DNA from: Sympetrum striolatum
Taxonomy: Eukaryota; Arthropoda; Insecta; Odonata; Libellulidae
Assembly (NCBI GenBank): GCA_947579665.1
Contig: CANPUZ010000071.1
Location: 282,920 to 346,919, forward strand
Length of the DNA stretch: 64,000 bases
Direction: 5' to 3'
Shown piece after piece: positions 9,511-22,038 of this stretch. The notes under the pieces were generated by a model, which did not search any database, was not told the DNA's origin, and saw only the letters and a list, made by a program, of their open reading frames with translations. How positions within the stretch are numbered: the stretch's first letter is position 1; every line of letters starts with the position of its first letter. A program made the position numbers and the translations under genes.

Positions 9511-11039
9511 CACAAGTGAGTCTTGTACTTCGATATGTGCATTTTGGAGAGGTGGTCCAGCTTAGAGAAGACTTCATTACATTCATAGATGCGTTTTCAG
9601 ACATGATGGAAGGTGATCTTCAAAAAGATAACCTGAATGTTGATGAAGACAGCACCAATACTGAGCATGAAGGTTCCAAAGAAAGACTGGATTATGATAC
9701 TGAACTATCTCTAACTGGTGAAAATCTGGGTCAGATCGTTCTAAGAAAGCTTTTAGAGCTACATTTACCTCTCAATAAATGTATTGGGATTGGTACCGAT
9801 GGGTGTGGTGTCATGTTTGCCAACCGTGGAGCTGTCAAAGAAATTCAGTCAGTGGCGAACAATGCCATTATTACTCCTCGCTATAGCCATAAGCTGAACA
9901 ATAGCATTTCAAAATGTTCGAATGTAAGGGTAATTGAAAATTCGGTATGTGTTATGAAAGAGGTTATTTCCTTTTTCTCTTACCCTAAAAGAAATACGAC
10001 TCTTCAACAATTTCTTGGCAAAAAACTGTCTCACCTATGTGAAACCAGATGGGCCGAGAGGCATGATGGGGTGTTGCAGTTCACCACTAGTTTGCCTGAC
10101 GTATTCTCTAGTTTAGAAAAGATCTCTAATTGGAGGGACAAGACAACCGCCGGAAAAGCATCCTTGTTGATGACAGCCATATGTGAGCCTCAATTTATCA
10201 TAGGCTTGTACTGTCTTAGCCACGTCTTATCTTTGACACTTCCTCTGAGCAAAATATTGCAGAAAGAAACCCTCGATCTTGCCAGATCAGCTGAACTTAT
10301 TTCCAGTCTCCTTAGATTATTAGATAAACGAAGGGAAGAAAATGAAAAACACTTTAATGATCAGTACATTCAAGCTGAATCAATGGCAAAAAAACTTGAC
10401 GTTGAGCTTAAAGCTCCTAGAATATGTGGTCGCCAAACAAAACGTGACAACTATCCAACATCATCGGCAAAAGAGTACTACAGGTTATCTGTGTACGTCC
10501 CCATGCTGGACAATGTAACTCAAGACCTCTGTGCAAGATTTACATCAGATGTTCTTGATGTGCTGAGACTACCAGTACTTCTCCCTGAGAAAATAGTCGA
10601 TATAAGCGCACAAGACCTTGCAGACGCTCTAGTCCATATAGTGGACCGATTTAAAGAAATTATCGGTCGAAATCCAGAATTGATTTTAATTAAACTGAAA
10701 GCAGAAATAGCTCATTGGCAAAGTAAGTGGCAAGATAAGAAGAAACATGGGATGAAACCTCCAACAAAGGCTTTACATGTTTTACAAGCATGTGAGAAAG
10801 ATATTTACCCAACTATTCACACATTGCTGCAAGTACTGTGCACTCTACCAGTGAGCAATGCAAGCTCAGAACGATCAGTTTCGTCTCTGCGCCTAATCAA
10901 GACTTGGCTGAGGACCACAGTGTCAGAAAATAGGCTCATTGGCTTAGCCTTGCTTAACAATCACCCAGACATCGAGATAGACCCAGAAAAAATTGTTGAA
11001 AGGTTTTCGAAATCTGGAAAACACAGAATGGTATTTTAA
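9511..11039 (+). CDS. hAT-superfamily transposase, p52rIPK/ZMYM1-like, 5'-partial
   Basis: Continuous exon of about 509 codons read in the frame QVSLVLRYVHFGEVVQLRED. Family landmarks in order are: RYV...GEV..REDF, TGENLGQIVLRKLLEL, the catalytic-region motif GIGTDGCGVM (near 9785), HKLNNSISKCSNV, LCETRWAERHDGVLQF (near 10040), and the C-terminal hAT dimerisation domain LPVSNASSERSVSSLRLIKT through LIGLALLNNHPDIEIDPE, ending in F at 11037-11039. These match proteins annotated '52 kDa repressor of the inhibitor of the protein kinase-like', which are transposase-derived. The N-terminal zinc finger and start of the transposase fold are missing, so it is truncated unless exons lie elsewhere. No in-frame stop across 1.5 kb suggests recent activity or domestication. 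Confidence 0.88.
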
Positions 11040-11734
11040 CCCTCATATGGATTTACGAATTGCGTTACCTCGTTGGATTCTCGGCGCCGCAGAGGCGCTG
11101 CGTTATTTTTTGTGATTATCTACGAAATTTGGCCTTTCCCAGCATGTTTTCTGATTGATAGTGCTAGTGACGTCTATTTCTTTATTTTAACCGTGTTTTG
11201 TTTGATGAAACCCATTATTACAGAAGTTATAGATAAAAATGTTTCTGGTTCCTTTGACGGTTATTTTCAAATAAAAGATTTAATTTCATTTGTACTGGTT
11301 GTGTAAAATATTTTGTTTGATATGCAATGCTGAATGAATTCCGTTTTATAATTTACACATTGTTTATTTTTGATTTTTCAAACTCCTTAAAATGAGGACG
11401 TCGACCCACCATGTATCTACACCCCTCTACCTCAAAAAAACCCCCAAGGAATAAACCACCTTTCCCCTCCTCACTCACCCCTTCACGGTTCTAAACGTTG
11501 AACGACTAAAACTTCTGTGCACTTGAATACACAAATAAACGAGAAATATATTAACAAAATCTCATCAACTGGTAGATCGTCTACGTAATTGTTCATCATG
11601 AAAAGGTTTTGCCATGCAGATACTGAGCCAATATCTCACACAAAATTAAAATATAAGTGGAAATTATTAAAAATATCAGTTTCATGCACAAACATTTAGG
11701 AAGATTAAATCATGCAATTTATTTTCAAATACAT
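11040..11734. other. 3' flank of the hAT gene
   Basis: A canonical AATAAA lies at 11270-11275, about 230 bp after the stop, and is a good poly(A) signal candidate. The 77-codon ORF at 11073 has no recognisable domain. C-rich tracts follow to about 11490. Confidence 0.45.
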
Positions 11735-12012
11735 ATTTTGGGGGGTTCATTTGGAGGAGGGGTGGATTTGGGTGGGGTTGTTCACTTGGAGGGGGGTCAG
11801 ACTCTACTGCCCCTGATGTCAGTGAAAAATAACATCCCTCATTATTATTTACAATATTTTTAATTATAAAATTATTATATTTGGGAGGTTCACTTTAGAC
11901 TATACCCCAAAATTTGAGGGGGGGAGGGGTTGAACCCCTTGACCCCTTCACTCGCTATGGCCCTTCCCAGAAGTTCCCCCCCAAAATTTACTCCTGGATC
12001 CGCCCCTGACAC
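11735..12012 (-). mobile_element. Unclassified DNA-transposon-like repeat with G-rich ends
   Basis: Read on the minus strand, one end begins CAGGGGCGGATCCAGG (about 11994-12009), a terminus common to many invertebrate DNA transposons and MITEs. It is followed by G-runs and a hairpin-like GGGGTTCAACCCC. G-rich tracts continue to about 11800. The opposite end was not found, so limits are approximate. Confidence 0.4.
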
Positions 12013-12399
12013 TGGCACAAAGATGTTCCCAATTGGATAAGAAAAAATTTGATGTGGCCAGCACATGACTTTCTCCATATATATAAGATGTAAATATTTA
12101 TCTACGACAGTATTTTCAAACTCTATATTCAATCTACACTTGAAAGATAAGTGATTAATTTCTTTCATATTATCTTTTACGTCACAAACACTATAAATAA
12201 TGTTTTTCGGGACATCTTCGATTAAAAACAATGAAATGGCCTTTCGCCCACAGCGCCCACAATGTACATACATAATCAGCAACTTCCGGTTTATCAGTAT
12301 TTCACAAATAACTCCTACACAATCAATGATACAAAATAATGTTTCATACAAAAGTTATAGTAAATTACATTTTCTAAAACGTTTATAAATAATAGTATA

Positions 12400-12735
12400 T
12401 ACCTAAATATCATATTTATGGAGACATTTTGAAAACCGGAAATAAGCTTTGATCAAGAAAGCTCAACTTCCAGTTAACCGATTTACTCCAAAAACTAATC
12501 AACTCTGATAGCACACACCACAGTACTATATATGAAGTTTGGTATTGATACCATCAATAGTTTTCACGTTGAAGCGCCCACAAGCACAGACACACATACA
12601 CACAGACATCATTCCGAAAATGGTCAAAACGTGTTCTAGAGACCCCAAAACATGTATTTCCGTTGAAATCTCGAAGTCGATTTTTTTCATGAAAACAATA
12701 CTTTCTCTATACTACGTATATGGAGAAAGTAAAAA
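12400..12735 (+). repeat. LINE/SINE 3' tail repeat
   Basis: The order is ACACACATACACACAGACAT, GAAAATGGTCAAAACGTG, 'aaatctcgaagtcgatttt', and a terminal near-palindrome ACTTTCTCTAT...ATGGAGAAAGT (about 12700-12730). This resembles 3' tails of arthropod RTE-like or related elements. No coding part is attached. Confidence 0.5.
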
Positions 12736-13540
12736 GAATAGAGATACAAAGTGGGGGCTAAAAATTAATTTAGAGGCTGATGCAATGAAAATAGAAATGC
12801 ATTAAAATCTTTTATAGTAGATAAGACTACCAGCCTCAGTTTTTAGATGAAATACTCAAGTATAGAGGGATAAAGAGAGATCTTAACTTCATGCTGGCTA
12901 AATCTTTTGTGGACATTAAAAGGAATCTCTTTCACAATGGAATTGTGGCAAACCTGGGTATAGAGATATCCATATTATGACATTGGACCCTCCTGGATAT
13001 CTCCTGACATCCCATCTTGCTCAACGTTGTTCTTCAACGTGAATGTTTGTCAGTACCTCTCCATTTTTCTATAATCAGGTTGCCGTGTCTCCTAGATTGT
13101 GGTTAAAATTAAAGCATTACTCCAAATTGATGTTGGAAATATAAAAATAAAAGCTACAAGCGGCATATAGGCATTTGTTACCAGAATTAGATGTCTAAAA
13201 TACACCATTATTTAGATACTTCATTTCATTTAAGCATAAATCCACTGTGAGATACTTCAATTATGAACAGCAACTCATTATGGTTGGATAGCACAGGAGT
13301 ACAGAAGTCCATCTCAGCAGCTAGTGAGAATTTAAAATTAGAGACATCAAAGAAAATGACTTTTAGTAATTCAAGATGAGCAATAATTACAATTTCACTG
13401 ATGAAAGAACTGAGGATTCTTCAAGATATGAAATATAAAATTAAAGGAAAAGCTCTGGCAAACAAGTACCTCACCAATGAAAAGAAGATAACTTCAGAGG
13501 TCACGGGATTTTAACCACATCTGTACATCGATTAGAAGCA
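12736..13540. other. Non-coding stretch
   Basis: AT-rich, only short chance ORFs, no RNA gene or transposon terminus recognised. Confidence 0.4.
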
Positions 13541-13955
13541 GCATAATAATAATATTTATTTTACCAAAGACCAAATAGGTGTAGGCATAGTCAAACATAT
13601 GAATTAATAGATAAGGTGATATACAGGAGATATGTAAAACAAAATTGGAGTGACAAAACAATGAAATATTATGAAACATACAAAAATCACACAAAGGACA
13701 TATTAATTCAAAGAACAACATTATACAGCATAATAAATTAGAGAGAACATAATATTAGTTACATTGGCTAAAGAATTAAACTATGTTGATATTCATATTC
13801 AAAAATTCGTCAATGGATTTAATAAAATCCAATCATGAATGACTTTATGAAAGTTTTTGAAAGGTGTATCTCTCACTCTTGAGGGTAGCTTATTAAAGAC
13901 ATGCAGGAATGGGAATTGAAAATATTTAATTTTCTTCTTTTTTCTTTCATTAAAC
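13541..13955 (-). pseudogene. LINE C-terminal relic with 3' end
   Basis: On the minus strand, about 13925 down to 13800 reads QFPFLHVFNKLPSRVRDTPF and then KNFHKVIHDWILLNP, followed by a stop. 'FNKLP..VR' is the hallmark of the C-terminus of jockey/CR1-type polymerases. Downstream, the minus strand reaches ATAAATATTATTATTATG near 13560, a plausible LINE 3' end. Confidence 0.6.
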
Positions 13956-15474
13956 TCTCACCTCCGCTTCAATTCTCCCATTTCACTAAAAGCTTAACTT
14001 CCCTTTTCTCTAAACTAGTTTGAAGAGTATGTTTTGGGCCTTCGACATGACCTGAAAATGATGCATATATGTATGATGTAACAGGGGGGCCATTTATTTA
14101 CGAGGACTTCTAGGTCCTCCACAAAATTCTTATGCGAGTAAAAAAAAACAAGTTCTTCACAAGCTAAAGAGTCTTGAATGCATAAATAATCATTCTTCAT
14201 GAAGTGATAGATCTTTCCCCATCAAGAGTTTAAGAAATCTTGCATCAGAAATGTCAGATGCTACGTAATAGATGCGTGTTAAAATAATTTTGTTTGAGAT
14301 GCTTTTTGAAATGATGTGATAGATATTTAAGGTTGGTAACTGGGCGTAAATTTTGATGATGTTTGGTTGAGAGCGTAGAGAGGGCGCAGTCGCTTTGGGG
14401 TGCTGATAAGGACGTGTGAAGGGAGTGCCGACGGAGGTGATATATCCATCATCATACATCGGATTTTCCCTTAATTTCAACTCATAATAACCTAAATATA
14501 CACTACTTGACAAGAAACCCCTAAGAGTAGGTTTGAGGGAAGAAACCCAAACATGGTTAGGAAAATTTGGCAAAGAATGGTGAGCATGAATAGAGGACAA
14601 ATACAAGATATCAAAATGAGCTCTTCAAAAACTCAAACAATGTAAAAGGAGTTGATGCTTTCCTGGTGAATAGCTTGGATAAATTATTCTTGGGTTAACA
14701 TCCGAACATGCCATAACTGTATACATGAAACTAGCAGTACACCTTATAAATACGTATATTTAATCTTTATAGAATAAATTAAGCATACCTCACTCCAATA
14801 TCATTACTATGTTGAATATAAACAAGGAATTTTTTATCTCTTGTGTTTATATGATGTCAATTTATTTCATTGAAGATGAGTGAGAAAATTAAGAAAAGAA
14901 AGAGTAAAAGTAAGACACCTGTAGGATAAAATGAAAATATCCAACAGCACTCCTTCTGCATGGCAGCCAAGCGAGATTGAAATAATACACAATTAAGGTT
15001 AAATTAAGCAGACATGAGACTGGGATCTGTGGAGAATTTAGACCAAAGTGTAATAAATCACATTGAAAATATATTTCTGTTGCTTTCAAGTAGAAATGTA
15101 AGGAAATGAACTGTAAAGAATACTGAAGCATCCAGTAACTTGCTCTTTGTCTCTGCATGCAATTACTGTCAAAGTATTTCCCATCAAATATTTCTTTCTT
15201 CTAAGCCTGATGTTGAGGATAAGAAAATAACCATACAATGATGTTGGTCCATGGGACACTCCTCTATATCTACCAGCATCCCAGTTGGTTTGCCTTCAGA
15301 TTTAACGTGTACGATGCTGATCCATTACCGCCCTCTTCCCTCTTAATACTCCGAGTAAGAGCCTAAATAATATCGTATAAATAAAGAAAAAAAATTTAAA
15401 ACAGTTTTCTAGTAACAATATTTACTAACTAAGTAAGAAATAATATAACTTCGTAGATTTTCGTGGCGTTCAAG
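13956..15474. other. Unassigned sequence
   Basis: It holds a 138-codon minus-strand ORF (14190-14606) with no motif I can place. It may be the degraded upstream part of the LINE relic at 13541-13955 or chance. No terminal repeats are visible. Confidence 0.3.
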
Positions 15475-15679
15475 TGAAATATTCATGGTTTTTGGGTTCT
15501 CTTCCACGTATTTTGTTTTTGTCATGGTTTTTGGGGAAGGGGAGCCAGTGTATATAAAAGGGGACCTGAGGAAACATGAAATGCATTTCGACCTGAAGAC
15601 GACTGCTGGAATGCGGTCGAAACATCGTCCGACAAAAACAAAATATGTGGAAGAGAACCCAAAAACCATGAATATTTCA
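15475..15679 (+). mobile_element. Fold-back / Penelope-like terminal element
   Basis: Arms of 49 bp (15475-15523 and 15631-15679) are near-perfect inverted repeats around a 107-nt loop. The loop carries TATATAAAAG (15551-15560) and CTGAAGA, hairpin CGACTGC/GCGGTCG, AAAC (15593-15620), the same motif type as at 9288. Penelope-like retroelements often end in inverted pseudo-LTRs with such sequences. A small MITE is the alternative. Confidence 0.5.
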
Positions 15680-16862
15680 AAGTAAGAAATGATTAGCATT
15701 GAATAAGTATTGTGATTTAAACAAAAAATAATGAAAATGCAGTACGTTCGAAAAGCGAAATACATTTGACTCTTAATTTACAAAAAGGTTACATTCTCGT
15801 GGACTGGCTGTAAGTCTATTATAAACATACGTCAATTGAGCCGAAAGGAATTCTACACTCCTGGCCCGTTAATGTTGCGAAATGACAGGATATCTCCGTC
15901 GCTGGTTACCATCGGTGACAGCGCGTTCAATTTTCCGAGTAACAACATTGAGTCCTACAGTTTTTTGTTCCATCTTCGAAGTGAAAACACCATCTCTGCG
16001 ATCTCTGTTATCCACTCAACAGACAGCTGCGTGCTGCGTACTTTCGATTAGCTGTCAATCGATATGACATTTCGATCCCTCAAATTCCTCTAATTCATCC
16101 GATGAGGAATCAACGGCGAACTCCTAGATCTCACTCCTCAAGGATTCTGTTCCCTCGGTACCTGGCAGCAAAAGATGTAATAATAAATTCCTGTATTTAG
16201 CCAGCAATGCTCGACATGCTATCTATAGACATCTGAGCCTGACCGGCAAACCTTGGTAACTAATGCAAACTTAGCGAAGGTTGTCGATTGGCAACACGGG
16301 AGCGACTCTCCATAAGGTGGGGGTGGGACGGATTCTTTTTGCCGAAGTTTAACAGATGGCCTGTATATTGCACAAGGAGAATATACTATTATATACTAAA
16401 TATTGTATTTGGCATATTGTAACTACTCTATCACAGTTTAAACCGTTTAAACAAACACTTCCTAGTTTCGTTGTAAATGAATTAAAAAATCAGCATCAAT
16501 TTATAATTTGAATTAATTGCAAAACATCTTCTCAACTCGTCACAGATACCGTGGTGTAATAGATAACACATCTTACTACAAAGTAGACGTATGCTGGTTC
16601 TATCCTAGGGTAATTCTTTTTTTTCGCATCTCTTTTTTGGTCACAAAATTACTGTTTTTAGTAAATACTTTATTAATTTCAATGCCACAGTCAGGAATAA
16701 CTATCTGCTGGTTTTACTTTTCATTTCATTTTTCTCAATAATACATATAATCTTTCGGGTAGAAAAATTATTCGTCGACAGAAATATTTTCAACGCAGTC
16801 TCACAAATGTACGCAAATTCTGAGAACAAAAACGACGAGAATTTGGAATAAAAATACTCAAC
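15680..16862. other. Unassigned sequence
   Basis: No supported gene. Overlapping short ORFs at 15836-16067 are in different frames with no domain. Confidence 0.3.
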
Positions 16863-17336
16863 ATGCTGTTTCATCCCGTAAAGGAATTATATTATTCCCG
16901 TGGAAACGCCTCAGGTTGGGAGACAATATTCAAAGTACAAAAGAAGGTTGTGCGCATTATAAATAAATTGGGGTATAGAGAGTCTTGCAAACAAGCTTTC
17001 AAAAGCAATGGCACACTAACTTTTCCATGCACTTACTTGTATGAACTCATGCGCTATGTCAGTGTTAATATGGATAAGCTGAAAATTGATCAATCAGACC
17101 ACAGGTATGAAACAAGAGGAAAAAACATGTTGCAATATCCGAAACACAAATTAAAATTATTTGAAAATAGTCCACAATATATGGGTAGGAGGATATACAA
17201 CAAATTAACGATTGATATGAGACAAAAACTGTCTACAGATCATTTAAAATTCCTAAAAACATTTAAAAAGTTCTTGATTAATAAATGTTATTATTCTACA
17301 AGAGAGTTTTTTGAAGATGTTATAGTAAATATGTAA
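16863..17336 (+). pseudogene. LINE reverse transcriptase C-terminal fragment
   Basis: The 157-codon ORF begins mid-protein. It carries IFKVQKKVVRIINKLGYRES (thumb region; family pattern 'LQKKAIRII...R.SC...F'), LTFPCTYLYELM, then YETRGKNMLQYP and a C-terminal GRRIYNKLTIDMRQKLS segment. It is a 5'-truncated jockey/CR1-like copy with an intact tail and stop, followed by AT-rich 3' sequence to about 17520. The corresponding part of copy 1 would lie before this window. Confidence 0.75.
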
Positions 17337-17737
17337 TATAATGTAAATGTATAATATAATATGATGTAATGTATGTATAAATAATAATTGTTCTGTTAAT
17401 GTATAAGGTAATGGACTATGCATATTATGTACTATGAAATGTAAAATTTTATATTTGTAAAAAAAAGGAAATAAAATAAAATACATAAATATCACCAAAA
17501 CAATAGAAAAAAGAAGAGAAAAACATGTATAAAAACAGAGTATTAAAAAATAACATAAAAATGGAATTGGACAGAACATAAAAGAAAGTAAGAAAAAAAT
17601 TAAAGAGGACAGAGTTGTATATAATTTATGCTTCAAAATTGTGGGAGAGTCATTGAAGAGGTCTATAAATTTGTTCCTCACTAGGATGTCATTTGTGGAC
17701 CGCTTCATCCCGGTGAGTGGTTCATATTTGCAGGCAT

Positions 17738-18166
17738 TCACTCTCCCAAACGGAAAAGAGCAGAATGCCTTGACCTCCTCACATTAAAATCTACCTTGGA
17801 TAAAAGGGCTTTAGAATCAACAGTACCCAGAAGAAGATTTCTTAAAAATATGATGTCAGTAACAGTTCTTCTTGTCTTCAGAGGTGTGACATTAAAGCTA
17901 CGGCAAATATCCGGATAATTATAAGCATTGAAATTAGGGATGTTTTCTTTCCAACAAAGCCATTTGGCAAATCTAATTTGAATCTTCTCTAAGGCGTTGA
18001 TGTGAGAAGAACAAAGTGGATTCCAGATAGTGCTATTATACTCAAGGATAGGGCGGACTATAGTGCAGAAGGATTTAATTATTGTATTGCTGGAAAAATT
18101 GCACTTCCAAAATTGTTCTTCGACACAAAAGATTAAGTTCTGACTGCAGCAAATTATTAAATTCAA
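17738..18166 (-). pseudogene. LINE RT C-terminal fragment (copy 2)
   Basis: Partner of 200-640. It keeps four codons (IKSF) absent from copy 1 just before CTIVRPILEY, so copy 1 probably suffered a 12-bp deletion there. Confidence 0.75.
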
Positions 18167-18170
18167 TTAA

Positions 18171-19970
18171 CCATACTGCCGATAAATTAAACATTACGTT
18201 ATGACGTGCATCCGGAGACGTTATACCCGAACTTAATGCCAGGCTTAATAGAAGGTGAAATCACGCAAATTCTCGCCTCTGCCTTTCGAGCATTGCCTTC
18301 GCATAAATGATGAAGGAATCAACATCACACTTCTCCCCATGAACGGAGAAGGGAATCGGTATGAAATGAGGAATTTTGGGAGCGAGGCGTAACGTGTAAT
18401 TGGAGTTACGACATGAACTTGAATTCGACTTAGTGAGGAGGCGACAGAACTAAGTTACACGAATAATTGATGTGTGAAAATCGTGAAATAAACCGATATT
18501 TTGTCATTTTATCGTCACATTGGAGATAGATTAGTGTGCTGTCCCTACACGCGTTGCGAAGCATGTCCAATAACAATGTCCTTATTTCCTTAGGTGCGGG
18601 AGTTTTGAAAGAGATTCGACCCCCGGAGTGCACACATTGAGTGAGAACGAACCTCCTGTTATTTGATTAATACGTGGCATACCATTTTAAATGGAGAATC
18701 ATAAATATTCTGCTTGCATCATACAAAGTGCGGCGGTCATTGATAGAAGATACCAGAAAATGGGAAATGTGTTCATTGAAGTCTCAACCAATTCAACCGC
18801 TTGTAGTCACCAAGGGCGACGAGGTGCGGTGGCTTCACCTTCGTAGGCGCGGCCACGTTATCTTTAGTCTGAGCTTTTGACGGAAGCATGCCTATTTCTC
18901 ATGCGTCTTTATATCAGAAAAGCTTAGGAAAAACGTATCCGTGGAAGCATGATGGAATTAAAACTTTCTCGCCTTTCATAATAGACTCTAAAATGCCTAA
19001 TTTGGCATGGATATGCCAAATTTTGCGCAAGTGATAAAGTATTCTTTTAGAGTGATATTTGATTAAAGTTTGAAAGGTCTGGCAGTGTCTGAAGATTGAA
19101 AGATGCACTTTAAAGATATTAAAGCTATTTCAAACTGAATCTCACGCTTGGTTTCACAGTCGCATCCATGAAATGTTTGCCGAACGAAATAATGCTGATA
19201 AGTCGGTGTTTGACAAACCCAGAGCAGTTGTGGGCACCCGAGAACAATACTTATTTCTCCTCCCTCACTTCGAAGCCTTTTATGACGTAATAATGTGTGG
19301 TGGTCTTACACTTTGAGAGCCGCTCAATTCGTACTTCATCACTTAGATATCGGGCGGATATGCAGTAACACCTCGTTCACGCGTACATCTCGATGGCACG
19401 AACACTACTTGCGCGATTCAGTCAGATATATTTAGCATCTAATGGAGTTTTATTCGCTGAAAAGGAAATTCAGTCAATGCGAATTTCGAAATTGCATCTA
19501 AGTCAAGATGGCCCATCGGAAGAAACGAGTAGGAGCTGCACTGATGTCGACTGAAGTGAGAATATCGTCCGTTGCTCGATGAGAATCATATATTTTAAAG
19601 TCTCCTTTAATTGCACTAGAAACCGGTGTACTTGGAAGCCAAAATATTCTCGAATTTGTCATAGTAAGAAATTAATGGCTTATTTAATATTCATTGTTTA
19701 TTAATTAGTGGACACATTCAAGCTAGTTCATTTGTAATCTTAACTGGGATGCATAGAATTCCTTTTGCGAGCGAATAATTATAAAATTGCGAAATGAGCT
19801 AGAGTCGCCCTATGGTACGCTCTGCAGAAAAACCATTAATTTTTAAACATTTTCCAACTTCCGCTCTTCGAATAAGCCAGTCGTTGATTTCTTGGCCTTA
19901 ACTTACTCCACGCAGCTTTCAAAGCGGCCCAACTCTCTGTAAGGCATGCACGTTTCTCGAGGTTTTAAAA
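18171..19970. other. Non-coding stretch of copy 2, including the empty insertion site
   Basis: Partner of 641-2437. Sequence GGTTTTAAAAAATAAAACTA at 19961-19980 is the unoccupied target of the element found at 2438-3690 in copy 1. Confidence 0.7.
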
Positions 19971-20364
19971 AATAAAACTAAGAAGTATGTATTGGGATCC
20001 TAATATGAGAATGCAAGTATTAGAATGTAAAGTTTGAAAAATGACCGTCTCGAAGTCTCGCTTCCGAAGGAGGGAATATTCATAGAGAGAGAAAGGGCTA
20101 ATGGGGTCCTACAATTAGATAGGTAATTTGAGGGCCCTGCGGTGAAGGACCTTGGTTCAAATCCAGCTCTCCAACCTTAGCGTCTGTTATTCTTTGCCAA
20201 ATGACACTTCTTCTTCAGCCCAGGTCATTGCCGATGCCCTTCCCTTTTGCCTTCGTTCGAATGAAAGCTCATTTATAGACTAACTCAGTTCCAATGGAAC
20301 CGAGCTAAGACTCGATAAACTTAACTCTCTCTCAACGGCACACCACTATTATTTACCCTGTGAA

Positions 20365-20829
20365 GTGTATTTTTATAGTCAAATCAAGATATTCTTTTCA
20401 AGGCTGCAAAACTGTACTTACCTCATCCAGGAGAAACGGGAAATAAGTTCCAGAGAGGATGGAATTCGTATTCATTCGATAGTGCATAATCAGCTTTCCA
20501 CGCCTAAATACAGAGACATGCTGCAATATGCTTGGTACGCGTCAAAACTTGCGGAGGAAAGAAGTTTCTTTCAAAATGTGCACCGGATATGTTTCCCAGC
20601 CGAAGTGCTAAAGAAGAATTGCGCTTGTGAAAGGCAATGCTTTATAAGATGCTCAAGGTGCTGTACATGTATGTTTTTTTGTTGTTTCTTGATACATTTC
20701 TTCCTGATACTTGTAAAGGAGCGCAATGTTATGAATAACAGAAATATTAAAGATAAATTAAAACATACCAATAAATCACATTATTTCACTGAATTGCACA
20801 ACCGATCGAATTTCACGAACTGTTATTAA
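20365..20829 (+). pseudogene. Cysteine-rich transposon-like exon fragment (copy 2)
   Basis: Partner of 4089-4553 with the same length. The HNQLSTPKYRDMLQYAWY segment and all cysteines are kept, and substitutions are few. It is still without a credible upstream exon. Confidence 0.4.
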
Positions 20830-21515
20830 ATGTCACCAAAATCAGATCCTGTAATTAGTATCGACTTCAATAAACATTGCAATAGAAATGATTTGTAGTG
20901 TTGAGTAAGGAAATTTATTTAGTTTGCATAAAGCTTCACATGCATGTTTTTTTGCGTTACGAACATTAAATGAAAAATCGCGCTTGTGAATGATATTTTA
21001 CGGGACTAATATCAATTTTAAGAGGATAGCCAATGAAATTATAACCTCAGAATACCAGAGGATTCCAGAAAGCTATGTTACCAACCTTCATTCATCATAC
21101 TTTAAGTGAGGCTCTCCGTCAATCGAAGTTCATTTGGTTGAAATAAGGTTATTCGGTCGGATGTCGAGTGCAAGAATGGAGATATTGCTCTTAAGTCAAT
21201 CAGTGAGTAACAAAGAAAAATATAATAAAAGAAAATGAAAATAATATTACAGAATTACTCGCAAACAGCGGGTTATTCTCTACCGGTTTTGTAGGCGCGG
21301 GTGTGTAAGGCGTGGTTGCCTATACTCAGACTTTCAATTAATTATTGCACAAAAACTAAGGCCCATTCAGACGAACGGCAATACAGTTTTTCATTTCTCC
21401 ACTTCCTGCATCACCACAAAAATTTTCATCAAAATCCCCGGACAAAAGTGAGTCTCTCCACTTCTAAGACTCGGTTAACTTAACTCTCTCTCAACTGCTC
21501 TCAACGGTACTCCTA
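20830..21515. other. Non-coding spacer, copy 2
   Basis: Partner of 4554-5239. No gene recognised. Confidence 0.4.
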
Positions 21516-21592
21516 GGCTCCCGGATAGTCATGTGGACAGCACGTTTGCCTTTGGTGAAAGCGGTCCCGGGTTCGATTCCCGGTGGGAGCCA
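21516..21592 (+). tRNA. tRNA-like sequence (copy 2)
   Basis: Same 7-bp acceptor and 5-bp T-arm pairing as at 5240-5316. One change (G to A) lies in the D/anticodon region. The anticodon arm is equally poor, so it is called a tRNA-like relic. Confidence 0.5.
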
Positions 21593-22038
21593 ATGTGCGA
21601 AGCTGTCGAAGCACTTTTAACAATACTATTACGATACTCCTTTTCGGAAAATCGGATTTCCTATTATCAAAACCTCCACCCTTATTTTAATCGGCGTGAT
21701 AATTGGAAATTATCTTATATTCCTTTGTGTTATTCGAGAGGAAGTGACTCTTGAGAAGAAATAAAAGTATGCTCCGAACCTAAATTTGTTACTGCTCAGG
21801 AAGCATGGCTCGCAGAAGTTCTCCACTTATTCCCCTCTTGCGCGACCATCACTAATTCGTACGTCGATAGATGAGGGCCAATATTAATTATATCATCTTT
21901 CTTTGTGTTCTCTCCGATTTTAGAACCTGATGACGATTCTACGAAACGAAACTAGCTGCTCCAATTAACCGTCTTCCGAGACAATTTACACTCTAATTTT
22001 TCTGTTACCATTCCTGAGAATGGTAACAGCTTTGATTA

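Noticed and set aside
14190..14606. 138-codon minus-strand ORF as a gene
   Set aside because: No motif, no start or poly(A) context, and it lies in LINE debris.
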